In this document: piece after piece, positions 1-5,330 of the stretch
How positions within the stretch are numbered: the first letter of the stretch is position 1
How the letters are laid out: each line of letters starts with the position of its first letter
From: a virus
DNA length: 29,447 nt
Reading direction: 5' to 3' (one strand)
Virus record (IMG/VR): IMGVR_UViG_3300025886_000108
Coordinates: 1-29,447 of that record
Translations under genes and position numbers: made by a program
Notes under the pieces: generated by a model
The model's database searches: none
Told to the model about the DNA's origin: nothing
Seen by the model: the letters and a program-made list of their open reading frames with translations, nothing else

Positions 1-242
1 TTCTTAAAGCATTGGGTCATACCATCAAACCTAACTATCCTACACCCATCATCTGTCCAATAACCTCCTCCCTCTTCATCTCCTGCATCCATAGTTTGAT
101 AAAAGAAATGATTTAATATTCTATACTCATGGTCATCACCTTCATGTCCTATATCTTCTAACTGTTGGTCATTGTATATATGTCTAAATGTATACTCATG
201 CTCACCATTTTGTTCGTGAAATTCACACAACCAATACTTCAT
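1..242 (-). CDS. Hypothetical protein, C-terminus cut by the window edge
   Basis: An open frame of at least 80 codons begins at the ATG ending at 242 and runs off the left edge of the window without a stop. The visible part starts MKYWLCEFHEQNGEHEYTF and is rich in acidic and aromatic residues, with a GDEEGGGYW stretch near residue 64. The start overlaps the TGA of the upstream gene (ATGA), and a GGAG sits about 8 bases before it, so it is translationally coupled to its neighbour. I do not recognise the family. It is the most downstream member of the minus-strand cluster seen here. Confidence 0.75.
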   Translation of the reverse strand, partial: MKYWLCEFHEQNGEHEYTFRHIYNDQQLEDIGHEGDDHEYRILNHFFYQTMDAGDEEGGGYWTDDGCRIVRFDGMTQCFK

Positions 243-430
243 CTGTCTGCTCCTATTATTTTTTCTATTCTATCTAACTTCTTTAATCGTTTAGTTATAT
301 ATTTTACATCTTTAATACAAGCTTTATAATCTTCATCACTATCATAACTTACTCTATCAAAGTGTTCTTGTAAATACATATCAACATTATTTAAATCGTT
401 ATGTATTTTACCTACATAATATCCACTCAT
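239..430 (-). CDS. Hypothetical 63-aa charged protein
   Basis: The frame stays open further upstream to a TTG at 508, but I start it at the ATG at 430 (MSGYYVGKIHNDLNN...). The upstream portion lies inside a better small gene (427-537) whose TGA forms an ATGA overlap with this ATG. The protein ends in a lysine/arginine-rich amphipathic segment (YITKRLKKLDRIEKI) that could be a helix. No family is recognised. It sits between two overlapping genes in the coupled minus-strand cluster. Confidence 0.7.
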   Translation of the reverse strand: MSGYYVGKIHNDLNNVDMYLQEHFDRVSYDSDEDYKACIKDVKYITKRLKKLDRIEKIIGADR

Positions 431-537
431 ATAAGTATCACACCTAATATAAATCCTACTACAAAACACAACCACTCTCTTCTGTAATATAATTCTATTG
501 CTTTCCAATCACTCTTAGTCTTACCAAAAATTAACAT
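427..537 (-). CDS. Small single-span membrane protein, 36 aa
   Basis: A short gene read from the ATG at 537, preceded by a strong Shine-Dalgarno (AAGGAG) 8 bases upstream. The protein begins MLIFGKTKSDWKAIELYYRR, and its last 14 residues (LCFVVGFILGVILI) form one transmembrane segment reaching the C-terminus. The basic RR before the segment predicts the N-terminal part stays in the cytoplasm. Its start overlaps the preceding gene's end and its stop overlaps the next ATG, which supports it despite its size. Holin-like or membrane-modifying roles are possible, but nothing specific shows. Confidence 0.7.
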   Translation of the reverse strand: MLIFGKTKSDWKAIELYYRREWLCFVVGFILGVILI

Positions 538-689
538 TCAATTTCTCCTTCTAGTTCAGTTAAGTAGTCATCAATATATTGTGCAACTTCATCTGGTATA
601 TCTAAAATTTTTTCTTCCTTACCATTTGACCACTTAATATCTAATGCCCAACTATCTATTCTTAAGTCTCCTCTGTTATCTACACTCAT
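531..689 (-). CDS. Hypothetical acidic protein, 52 aa
   Basis: ATG at 689, stop TAA at 531-533. The protein starts MSVDNRGDLRIDSWALDIKW and ends in a strongly acidic helix-like tail (DEVAQYIDDYLTELEGEIEC). The ATG overlaps the TGA of the upstream 85-aa gene, and the last codons contain the Shine-Dalgarno of the next small membrane gene, so the three genes are tightly coupled. Family unknown. The overlap pattern and a sensible amino-acid composition are the evidence that it is real. Confidence 0.7.
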   Translation of the reverse strand: MSVDNRGDLRIDSWALDIKWSNGKEEKILDIPDEVAQYIDDYLTELEGEIEC

Positions 690-943
690 ATTCCTACATC
701 CTCTCTACTGTAATACTCTTGCTCATTTTCTTTTTCATATACTGCTTTGTTATATGCGTTGCTTACTACCTTCTCATCTAAAAAATATCCATTGTTATTC
801 TTATGCCAATACTTTTTAAATAAAATAGTTTGTACTTCTGGAAGACTAACTGTTTCATGTCCTCTCTCTAAGCTAGTCCTACTCATTACAATATCCATTA
901 CCTCTTCTTCAACATCTACGATTGCTTGTTTAACTTTGCCCAT
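686..943 (-). CDS. Hypothetical protein, 85 aa
   Basis: ATG at 943 with GAGGAG about 9 bases upstream, inside the 3' end of the preceding gene (28-base overlap). The protein is mixed charged (MGKVKQAIVDVEEEV... at the start, a YEKENEQEYYSRED tail) and soluble in appearance, with no signal peptide, membrane segment or metal-binding motif. I do not recognise a family. A frame on the opposite strand (747-980) is a shadow of this gene. Confidence 0.75.
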   Translation of the reverse strand: MGKVKQAIVDVEEEVMDIVMSRTSLERGHETVSLPEVQTILFKKYWHKNNNGYFLDEKVVSNAYNKAVYEKENEQEYYSREDVGI

Positions 944-1071
944 GTATCTAACTCCTCTTGTTTATAGTTTAACGATTTGATTAAGCCCACTACACTCCAA
1001 TGTTTTTCATAAGCTAACTGTCCTACTGTCTTTCTATCTGGTTTAACTTTAGTTCTATATTTCTTTTCCAT
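916..1071 (-). CDS. Hypothetical basic protein, 51 aa
   Basis: ATG at 1071 overlaps the TAA of the upstream gene (TAATG), and the stop TAG is at 916-918. The N-terminus is strongly basic (MEKKYRTKVKPDRKTVGQLA), followed by YEKHWSVVGLIKSLNY and an acidic QEELDTW. Too short to assign; nucleic-acid binding would fit the basic start but is a guess. The region would otherwise be an unexplained 127-base gap in a gapless cluster, which supports this gene. Confidence 0.65.
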   Translation of the reverse strand: MEKKYRTKVKPDRKTVGQLAYEKHWSVVGLIKSLNYKQEELDTWAKLNKQS

Positions 1072-1304
1072 TATATTATACCTCCCATTTCAAAATCAAA
1101 CTCTAACTTTTCTATTAAAGTTTCTCTTATATCTTCATGTAATTTTTCTTTACCATCAAATGAAAATATATTTATCTCATCTGAATAAAAATCTTTGATA
1201 GCTGTCTCCATAATATCAAAGTCTTGCCTACCTCTTACTATCTCTATCAGTAATTTTATTTCTTCTATACTGAAATGGTCTTTAATTTCTTTAATTGTTT
1301 TCAT
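1071..1304 (-). CDS. Hypothetical protein, 77 aa
   Basis: ATG at 1304, stop overlapping the next start (TAATG). The protein has a helical, charged look (MKTIKEIKDHFSIEEIKLL...) with an acidic C-terminal half ending in DFEMGGII. There are no cysteine pairs, membrane segments or nucleotide-binding motifs. Family not recognised. It follows the 69-aa gene by a single base and so belongs to the same transcript. Confidence 0.75.
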   Translation of the reverse strand: MKTIKEIKDHFSIEEIKLLIEIVRGRQDFDIMETAIKDFYSDEINIFSFDGKEKLHEDIRETLIEKLEFDFEMGGII

Positions 1305-1305
1305 A

Positions 1306-1515
1306 CTACTTTACTCCTTTGTATTTATTAAACCTATCTTTATTGAAAGGTGTTTTAACTATACCATCTTGACCCTCAGTATCTGATAAAGAATACTTTG
1401 AGTTAGGGTCATCCTCTCTGTACTCTTGCAGTAGTTCAACTGCTTGTTGTTGTGTCCAAGCTACATCAACTGCAAACATTGGTTCACCTTGCATTTTACA
1501 TTTAATAAATAACAT
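1306..1515 (-). CDS. Hypothetical protein, 69 aa
   Basis: ATG at 1515 with GGAG 8 bases upstream (AAAGGAGTAGTATG). It is the first gene after a 220-base gap that carries a candidate promoter, so it may begin a transcription unit of eight genes reading to the left edge. The protein (start MLFIKCKMQGEPMFAVDVAW) has a QQQAVELLQEYREDD helix and a basic tail (NKDRFNKYKGVK). M13 could be an alternative start. No family recognised. Confidence 0.75.
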   Translation of the reverse strand: MLFIKCKMQGEPMFAVDVAWTQQQAVELLQEYREDDPNSKYSLSDTEGQDGIVKTPFNKDRFNKYKGVK

Positions 1516-1617
1516 ACTACTCCTTTGTTGTATTAATGTTCTACCAAAGTATTGTGTTTAAACTTAGGCAGTTTCTTGTCGGCATTATGTTTAACCATAA
1601 TTAGTTTAACAGTAAAG

Positions 1618-1655
1618 TGTGACATAACATCACAGTTATTAGATGTTCTATTATA
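1618..1655 (-). promoter_or_regulatory. Candidate minus-strand promoter with operator-like dyad
   Basis: The gap 1516-1735 is A/T-rich and holds no convincing gene. On the minus strand a TATAAT lies at 1655-1650, without a good -35 box. A 5-bp dyad TGTGA-N7-TCACA (1618-1634) falls just downstream of the expected start point, where a repressor could act. A 21-codon open frame (1533-1598) lies beyond it but lacks a ribosome-binding site. Only the -10 match and the dyad are seen; regulation is inferred. Confidence 0.3.
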
Positions 1656-1735
1656 CATATAAAAATTTATGGTATAAGTATATAAATAATATCTTTAGGG
1701 TTATTAATAATAATAATATTAACATATCTAATTAT

Positions 1736-1921
1736 CTATTTAGTATACCAATAGTCATCTAAGTTTTCTTGAGTATACTCTACCACCTTAAACTCTTGTC
1801 CTCTCTTCTTACTCTTCCTTGCAAACTCTTTAGCAGTTTCTTCTTCAGAGAAAATTGTATTAGTAAATAGATTAAACTCTTTATCTTTTTGTTTCTTAAA
1901 AATTATAAAGTACATCTGCAT
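1736..1921 (-). CDS. Hypothetical protein, 61 aa
   Basis: ATG at 1921, directly coupled to the stop of the upstream gene by a 1-base overlap. The protein has a compact alpha/beta look: MQMYFIIFKKQKD strand, ETAKEFARKSKKRGQ helix, EFKVVEY strand, acidic YTQENLDDYWYTK tail. This resembles many small phage proteins of unknown role, and no named family is recognised. It is the last gene of its run; a 220-base gap follows. Confidence 0.75.
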   Translation of the reverse strand: MQMYFIIFKKQKDKEFNLFTNTIFSEEETAKEFARKSKKRGQEFKVVEYTQENLDDYWYTK

Positions 1922-2115
1922 TAAAGTATCTCTCTCTCAACTTCAAATGAAAATCTATTAGTCATCTTCAAATAATCTATGTTATGTTTAGTCAATGCTT
2001 GTTGTCCATATATAACTGGCAACCAACAATCATCTTTGTTAACTACATAATATAAATCCTTACCATACTTATTCATTTTCCTTACCATTATATGTATCTT
2101 ACTTTGTTCACTCAT
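1921..2115 (-). CDS. Hypothetical protein, 64 aa
   Basis: ATG at 2115, sharing one base with the stop of the upstream gene; a GGAG-type site lies in that gene's end (AAGGAGAATAAATAATG). The protein starts MSEQSKIHIMVRKMNKYGKD, contains VVNKDDCWLPVIYGQQALTK and ends FSFEVEREIL. It is soluble and mixed alpha/beta in appearance, with a single cysteine. Not recognised. Confidence 0.75.
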   Translation of the reverse strand: MSEQSKIHIMVRKMNKYGKDLYYVVNKDDCWLPVIYGQQALTKHNIDYLKMTNRFSFEVEREIL

Positions 2116-2339
2116 TATTTATTCTCCTTGTTTATATATGTTCTTACAGATGATGATAGATTTTCTATCTCTCTATAAATACTTTCTCCATCCCAATATT
2201 CAAAGGGTTGCCATGCTAATTGTTCAAGTGTAGAAAATAGTTTATCATCTTCCATAACATCCCAATCTTTAGGTAAGTCTGAACTTAAATAAAAACTACT
2301 TGCCCACTCAAAGTCTTTGTTCTCTTTTAGTTCACTCAT
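2115..2339 (-). CDS. Hypothetical acidic, tryptophan-rich protein, 74 aa
   Basis: ATG at 2339, overlapping the end of the upstream gene by 4 bases (ATGA). The protein is acidic and carries four tryptophans (EWASSFYLSSDLPKDWD, LEQLAWQPFEYWDG), with a serine-rich helix near the end. Acidic small phage proteins sometimes act as DNA mimics or host-enzyme inhibitors; nothing here proves that. No family recognised. Confidence 0.75.
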   Translation of the reverse strand: MSELKENKDFEWASSFYLSSDLPKDWDVMEDDKLFSTLEQLAWQPFEYWDGESIYREIENLSSSVRTYINKENK

Positions 2340-2563
2340 TGTTCTACTCCTGTTCTTGCTTTGTTCGTTGGTATCATCACACCTTTAGGTGCAAAGTCTC
2401 TGCCTTTACTTGTCTTAATACTATCATAGATAACTTCTACTCTAGTATGTATATCTGCTAGACTAGAATAGAGTACTGGTTTTTCTTCTATCAATCTAAC
2501 TTTCTGCTCATGGATTAACTCCATAATCTTTAATAGCTTTAGTTCTATTTTACTTTGTATCAT
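2336..2563 (-). CDS. Hypothetical protein, 75 aa
   Basis: ATG at 2563 with a perfect GGAGG 5 bases upstream (GGAGGATAGATG), embedded in the end of the small membrane gene 2560-2664. The first 40 residues look like an amphipathic helix (MIQSKIELKLLKIMELIHEQ), followed by a segment ending in MIPTNKARTGVEQ. Unknown function. The ATGA overlap with the preceding gene indicates coupled translation. Confidence 0.75.
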   Translation of the reverse strand: MIQSKIELKLLKIMELIHEQKVRLIEEKPVLYSSLADIHTRVEVIYDSIKTSKGRDFAPKGVMIPTNKARTGVEQ

Positions 2564-2664
2564 CTATCCTCCAGTTTATTTATTACTATATAAATTATAG
2601 TTCCACCTATTGTTATTGCTATCAATCCTACTAATAACATTCCTAGTCCATAACCTATTGTCAT
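2560..2664 (-). CDS. Small single-span membrane protein, 34 aa
   Basis: ATG at 2664 overlaps the preceding TGA, and its own TGA overlaps the next ATG at 2563. The protein is MTIGYGLGMLLVGLIAITIG followed by GTIIYIVINKLEDR. It is essentially one long glycine-rich transmembrane segment with a short charged C-terminal tail, so the C-terminus is probably cytoplasmic. It forms a pair with the next small membrane gene. A paired holin/antiholin-like role is conceivable, but no lysis gene lies beside it. Confidence 0.65.
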   Translation of the reverse strand: MTIGYGLGMLLVGLIAITIGGTIIYIVINKLEDR

Positions 2665-2750
2665 CTAACTAACTCTCTTACTACCATTACTATACCAAAT
2701 AAAATTAATACTTGTAATTCTTTTGGTGTGTTTATAAATATTTCAATCAT
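2661..2750 (-). CDS. Small membrane protein, 29 aa
   Basis: ATG at 2750, stop at 2661-2663 overlapping the next start. The product starts MIEIFINTPKELQVLILFGI and ends VMVVRELVR: a short amphipathic N-terminus, one transmembrane segment and a basic end. The ribosome-binding site is weak (AAAGGTAG), and it starts inside the last codons of the upstream gene, so re-initiation is likely. Support comes from the ATGA chain with 2560-2664 and the membrane-like composition. Confidence 0.55.
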   Translation of the reverse strand: MIEIFINTPKELQVLILFGIVMVVRELVR

Positions 2751-2937
2751 TAGAGACTACCTTTATATCTTTAATAATTAAATTCTTTTTTTTATTTGTA
2801 TAACTAACATTAACAATAGTACCAATAGGATATTTTAAAGGTAGTATCTTTAACATTTTTTTATATGACATAGCTTCTATATGGTTAGTACTCTTATCAG
2901 TATTCATACCATCATTACAGTTATAAGTGTATCTCAT
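2743..2937 (-). CDS. Hypothetical protein, 64 aa
   Basis: ATG at 2937 shares one base with the upstream stop (TAATG). The protein starts MRYTYNCNDGMNTDKSTNHI; its second half (PIGTIVNVSYTNKKKNLIIK) reads like a small beta-barrel with alternating hydrophobic residues and a KKK turn. A nucleic-acid-binding barrel is conceivable but unproven. No family recognised. Confidence 0.7.
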   Translation of the reverse strand: MRYTYNCNDGMNTDKSTNHIEAMSYKKMLKILPLKYPIGTIVNVSYTNKKKNLIIKDIKVVSND

Positions 2938-3179
2938 TAGTCCTCCATTATTTGTTTTATCTTATGTAGTCTCTCTTCTACTTCATTATAACTCTTCCAT
3001 AAGTTCTTATGGTCTTTAATATTTACTCTGATATAATGTAGTAAGTCCATATCACCAAATTTTATATTTTGTTTTTTAGATATAGAATAATACTCATCAT
3101 CTAAAAATTTTAGTACATCATCTGGTATCTTCCTATCACTTAATATTTTAGTGATGTCTACTATTTGTTTTAACTTCAT
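2937..3179 (-). CDS. Hypothetical protein, 80 aa
   Basis: ATG at 3179 preceded by a copy of the recurring leader (ACAATTGGAGGTAGC, then ATG). The protein is helical and charged (MKLKQIVDITKILSDRKIPD... YNEVEERLHKIKQIMED) and probably soluble. It overlaps the upstream gene by 4 bases. Function unknown; the heptad-like end could form a coiled coil. Confidence 0.75.
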   Translation of the reverse strand: MKLKQIVDITKILSDRKIPDDVLKFLDDEYYSISKKQNIKFGDMDLLHYIRVNIKDHKNLWKSYNEVEERLHKIKQIMED

Positions 3180-3526
3180 GCTACCTCCAATTGTTTATGC
3201 AACTCTTCAAACTGTTTACACCAAGCATTCAAAGTTAATGTATCTGAATAGTCTGATACAATATCTTCATCTGTTTCATTGTATGGTATAAACCATGCCC
3301 ATCCTATTCTCTTATCCTCTTTACTATAACAAATAATTTCTGTTTGATAATCTTTAATAGCTTTTTTTATTTGTTGATAGTCTTTAGATTTTTCCACAGA
3401 AAATCTATCTTCTTCTATATCATACACACTTATACTCCATTCTGGTTTCTCTCTTAATATATATTGCACCATATTGAAGTGTCCTTTTTTATAGTCTACT
3501 GCTTTTATTATTTCTTCTGATGTCAT
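3176..3526 (-). CDS. Conserved-looking phage hypothetical protein, 116 aa
   Basis: ATG at 3526 with GGAGG upstream (GGAGGATAGATG). The protein has a PEWSISVYDIEEDRFSVEKS region, a central helix and a GWAWFIPYNETDEDIVSDYS segment ending near NAWCKQFEELHKQLEVA. This pattern (a strand with E..SV..S, then GWA..IP and a D-Y-T/S-..-W end) reminds me of small uncharacterised proteins in other phages, but I cannot name a family. No catalytic motif is visible. Confidence 0.75.
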   Translation of the reverse strand: MTSEEIIKAVDYKKGHFNMVQYILREKPEWSISVYDIEEDRFSVEKSKDYQQIKKAIKDYQTEIICYSKEDKRIGWAWFIPYNETDEDIVSDYSDTLTLNAWCKQFEELHKQLEVA

Positions 3527-3712
3527 CTATCCTCCACAGTTCCAGTTGTTATTAGCTTTCACTCTCTCTTGATACCTATTGTTTCTAAACTCCTCTTCAT
3601 CTTTTAAAGCTAACACTCTTAGCTTATTATATACTTCATCTGCTAAAGGTTTACAAACTAATAAACCACTAACAATTCTATCTGCGTCTTTACTTATTGA
3701 TTTACTCTTCAT
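3527..3712 (-). CDS. Hypothetical protein, 61 aa
   Basis: ATG at 3712 with GGAGG upstream (GGAGGATAGATG, the same spacer as at 2563 and 3526). The protein starts MKSKSISKDADRIVSGLLVC, has a helical EVYNKLRVLALKDEEEFRNN and ends NNNWNCGG with a second cysteine. Family unknown. Its stop lies directly beside the next start. Confidence 0.7.
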   Translation of the reverse strand: MKSKSISKDADRIVSGLLVCKPLADEVYNKLRVLALKDEEEFRNNRYQERVKANNNWNCGG

Positions 3713-3720
3713 CTATCCTC

Positions 3721-3891
3721 CTATTTTAACATTCCAGTTTTATTTATTTCTTCTACAAACTCATCTATATTCTCATCATAGATTTCTTCTTGCTCATCTA
3801 TTGCATTAACAGTCATCATACCTTTATCAATTAAGGTTTGAATTTCTGGTTGTTCAATAAATTCTTTTATACTCATTTCTTTTTTAAACAT
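3721..3891 (-). CDS. Hypothetical acidic protein, 56 aa
   Basis: ATG at 3891 with GGAG 9 bases upstream (AGGAGTTAAGATG), stop TAG at 3721-3723. The product starts MFKKEMSIKEFIEQPEIQTL and continues into an acidic stretch (AIDEQEEIYDENIDEFVEEI), probably helical. It fills an otherwise empty 230-base interval and has a good ribosome-binding site, so I consider it real. The opposite-strand frame at 3579-3809 is a shadow. Function unknown. Confidence 0.7.
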   Translation of the reverse strand: MFKKEMSIKEFIEQPEIQTLIDKGMMTVNAIDEQEEIYDENIDEFVEEINKTGMLK

Positions 3892-3909
3892 CTTAACTCC
3901 TATTGTTAT

Positions 3910-3933
3910 GGCTCACCTAATTAAAGATGAGCC
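3910..3933. other. 8-bp hairpin in the gap between two minus-strand genes
   Basis: GGCTCACC (3910-3917), an 8-base A/T loop and GATGAGCC (3926-3933) form an 8-bp stem with one G.U pair. On the plus strand it is followed by a T-rich run (TTGTTTATTATT), which makes it terminator-like in the direction opposite to the genes. On the minus strand no T run follows. It may limit antisense transcription or protect or process the operon mRNA. Confidence 0.45.
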
Positions 3934-3947
3934 TTGTTTATTATTAA

Positions 3948-4292
3948 TTATATAAGTCCTGAGATTGCAACACTATCTGGTTTATTATCTGCCCACTCTA
4001 AATAATATCCAGTTGCGTCACCACCTTTAGAATTATACTTCTCCACTAACTTATTATTCAAGTTGAATAAAGCTTGTATATATTTTTTCTTATCACCTAC
4101 AACTTCACCATTCTCAATCTCATCTTGAATTCTTATTAGTTCTTTTTTGATACCCTCCATTGCTACAGTCAACGCAAATTCTGTTGGGTTTCCATACTGG
4201 TCTTTTAGATTATAAGTTTCCATATCTATTCCTATATAATTTGTATCTATTAATTTTGTTTTTAAATCCGATACATTAAAATTTAAAATCAT
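3948..4292 (-). CDS. Hypothetical protein, 114 aa
   Basis: The frame opens at ATG 4292 (MILNFNVSDLKTKLIDTNYI...) and ends in DSVAISGLI. The central part is a long charged helix (KKELIRIQDEIENGEVVGDK, then LFNLNNKLVEKY), and a YYLEWADNKPDSVA end follows. It is not membrane-bound and has no recognised family. A strong promoter (4293-4321) directly abuts the ATG, so from that promoter the transcript would begin just inside the gene. Either a longer transcript carries the ATG, or a downstream start such as M24 (near 4223) is used. It lies in its own unit between the hairpin at 3910 and the promoter repeats. Confidence 0.7.
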   Translation of the reverse strand: MILNFNVSDLKTKLIDTNYIGIDMETYNLKDQYGNPTEFALTVAMEGIKKELIRIQDEIENGEVVGDKKKYIQALFNLNNKLVEKYNSKGGDATGYYLEWADNKPDSVAISGLI

Positions 4293-4321
4293 ATTATCTA
4301 ACTACCACAAGATTGTGTCAA
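4293..4321 (-). promoter_or_regulatory. Sigma70-like promoter upstream of the 114-aa gene
   Basis: On the minus strand TTGACA (4321-4316), a 17-base spacer and GATAAT (4298-4293) match the bacterial housekeeping consensus in 11 of 12 positions. The -10 box touches the ATG at 4292. It overlaps two tandem 11-bp units CAAGATTRTGK (4308-4318 and 4319-4329, read on the plus strand), which could be repressor or activator sites. Function is inferred from the match. Confidence 0.65.
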
Positions 4322-4377
4322 GATTATGGCAATTAAAAAATTATTTTGTTCACTCTTTGTTCTCATTGTTATTGCTT

Positions 4378-4406
4378 ACCATATAATTGTGGCAAGATTA
4401 TGTCAA
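4378..4406 (-). promoter_or_regulatory. Second sigma70-like promoter with a shared repeat element
   Basis: Minus-strand TTGACA (4406-4401), a 17-base spacer and TATGGT (4383-4378). The spacer and -10 contain the 16-bp element TTGCCACAATTATATG (4395-4380), which recurs exactly at 4959-4944, and the 11-bp unit CAAGATTATGT (4393-4403) also found in the downstream promoter. It lies in the 122-base gap below gene 4415-4633 and could drive gene 3948-4292 with a leader of about 75 bases. Confidence 0.5.
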
Positions 4407-4414
4407 CCATAATT

Positions 4415-4633
4415 TTATTTTAGTTCTAGTCCTTGTTCTTTAAACTTATCTCTTATATTATTATAATCAATATATCTATTGTAAGTTTGTAATTCACTCA
4501 ATATATAATTATATTTAATATTCCACTCATCATATTTAAAAGGGTCATTTCTTAACTCTACCAGTTTATCTACAATTTTATATAGATTGTCTACTTCATT
4601 CGTATCATATATAGTTTCTTTTATTTTAGTCAT
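4415..4633 (-). CDS. Hypothetical protein, 72 aa
   Basis: ATG at 4633 preceded by the recurring leader ACAACTGGAGGTAGT. The protein is helical and charged (start MTKIKETIYDTNEVDNLYKI, then YRYNYILSEL-type helices; end NIRDKFKEQGLELK) with many tyrosines and asparagines. No family recognised. It is followed by the promoter-containing gap at 4293-4414. Confidence 0.75.
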   Translation of the reverse strand: MTKIKETIYDTNEVDNLYKIVDKLVELRNDPFKYDEWNIKYNYILSELQTYNRYIDYNNIRDKFKEQGLELK

Positions 4634-4650
4634 ACTACCTCCAGTTGTTT

Positions 4651-4908
4651 TTATATATAGTGTTTATTTACATTGTTATTGATACAGAAATTTCTAAAAT
4701 CTTTATATCTCATTCTATATTCTCTATCACTTCCAGTTAACTCTTCTATCCTATTAAGATGTTTAGCTGTTGTCATGCTCCATACATTCTCGCAAACATA
4801 GGTTTCAATCGGTGTCTTTACAGCAACAGTTGTATTATAGCTGTAATATATTTCTCGGTCTCCACTTCTCTCTACATATAGGCTTTTTTGGTCTATTTGA
4901 TTTCTCAT
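4651..4908 (-). CDS. Hypothetical protein, 85 aa
   Basis: ATG at 4908 with GGAGTG 7 bases upstream. The protein starts MRNQIDQKSLYVERSGDREI, has a beta-like YYSYNTTVAVKTPIETYVCE segment and a basic, tyrosine-rich C-terminal helix (RMRYKDFRNFCINNNVNKHY). Two cysteines are far apart in sequence. Function unknown. It lies downstream of a 119-base gap that carries the second copy of the TTGCCACAATTATATG element. Confidence 0.75.
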   Translation of the reverse strand: MRNQIDQKSLYVERSGDREIYYSYNTTVAVKTPIETYVCENVWSMTTAKHLNRIEELTGSDREYRMRYKDFRNFCINNNVNKHYI

Positions 4909-4939
4909 ATTTCACTCCATTGGTTATTGTTATTATTGA

Positions 4940-5011
4940 CTAACATATAATTGTGGCAACAATATGTTCTCCACTTATTATAATTCTATAAATTGCATAC
5001 TGTATTGTCAT
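4940..5011 (-). CDS. Possible 23-aa peptide with a strong ribosome-binding site
   Basis: ATG at 5011 is preceded by an exact copy of the leader ACAACTGGAGGTTGA, the best translation signal type in this arm. A 23-codon frame follows (MTIQYAIYRIIISGEHIVAT, then IIC, stop TAG at 4940-4942). The product is hydrophobic. Its last codons overlap the repeat at 4944-4959. It could be a regulatory leader peptide for gene 4651-4908, or the shortened remains of a gene after recombination. Confidence 0.4.
   Translation of the reverse strand: MTIQYAIYRIIISGEHIVATIIC
4944..4959 (-). repeat. Second copy of a 16-bp AT-rich element
   Basis: CATATAATTGTGGCAA on the plus strand, identical to 4380-4395, with flanking similarity on both sides (TTGTTATT to the left, a CAA-ATATG-type motif to the right). 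In this copy the -35 TTGACA of the other is replaced by AGAACA. It is either a decayed promoter or a protein-binding site shared by the two gaps. Confidence 0.55.
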
Positions 5012-5027
5012 TCAACCTCCAGTTGTA

Positions 5028-5330
5028 TTATATATTTATTATTTTTACTTGTCCATTTATTACAGTATATATTGCTAGTTGTCTAGTCTCAATACCATAT
5101 TTTTTTGCTATCTTAATGAATAGATTTTTAAACTTTTTATCTATTGCTACTTGATAAATATTTAAACTGTCATTGTATAGTTTACCTTTATCAAGCCATT
5201 TACCTCTACCACTTGAAGTTGTACACCCTCCAAACTTTGAGCATAATTCAACCTCTAGTTGTTTGTGTGCTTTCTTAACTGACTTACCATCATTGTCATA
5301 TAATGGTAGATTTATTTGTGCTTGTATCAT
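5028..5330 (-). CDS. Hypothetical protein with a FGG-T-GRGKW motif, 100 aa
   Basis: ATG at 5330 with the leader GGAGGTTGA just upstream, overlapping the end of the preceding gene. Visible features are a KQLEVELCSKFGGCTTSSGR segment at about residues 24-43 running into GKW, then a Y..D..N-IYQVAID strand (52-64) and a basic helix. The FGG-x-T-x3-G-x-G-x-W pattern followed by a tyrosine and an aliphatic strand occurs, as I recall, in small uncharacterised phage and bacterial proteins; no function is known to me. C30 and C36 might bind a metal or pair, but two cysteines alone are weak evidence. Confidence 0.75.
   Translation of the reverse strand: MIQAQINLPLYDNDGKSVKKAHKQLEVELCSKFGGCTTSSGRGKWLDKGKLYNDSLNIYQVAIDKKFKNLFIKIAKKYGIETRQLAIYTVINGQVKIINI

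Noticed and set aside
1533-1598. 21-codon frame in the gap at 1516-1735
   Set aside because: No ribosome-binding site and no overlap with a neighbouring gene; could be chance.
4293-4414. Two short minus-strand frames (13 and 22 codons) in the promoter gap
   Set aside because: Neither has a Shine-Dalgarno, and both lie over the repeated promoter elements.
4293-4967. CRISPR-like array
   Set aside because: The repeats are few, of unequal spacing and overlap promoter boxes; there are no regular spacers.
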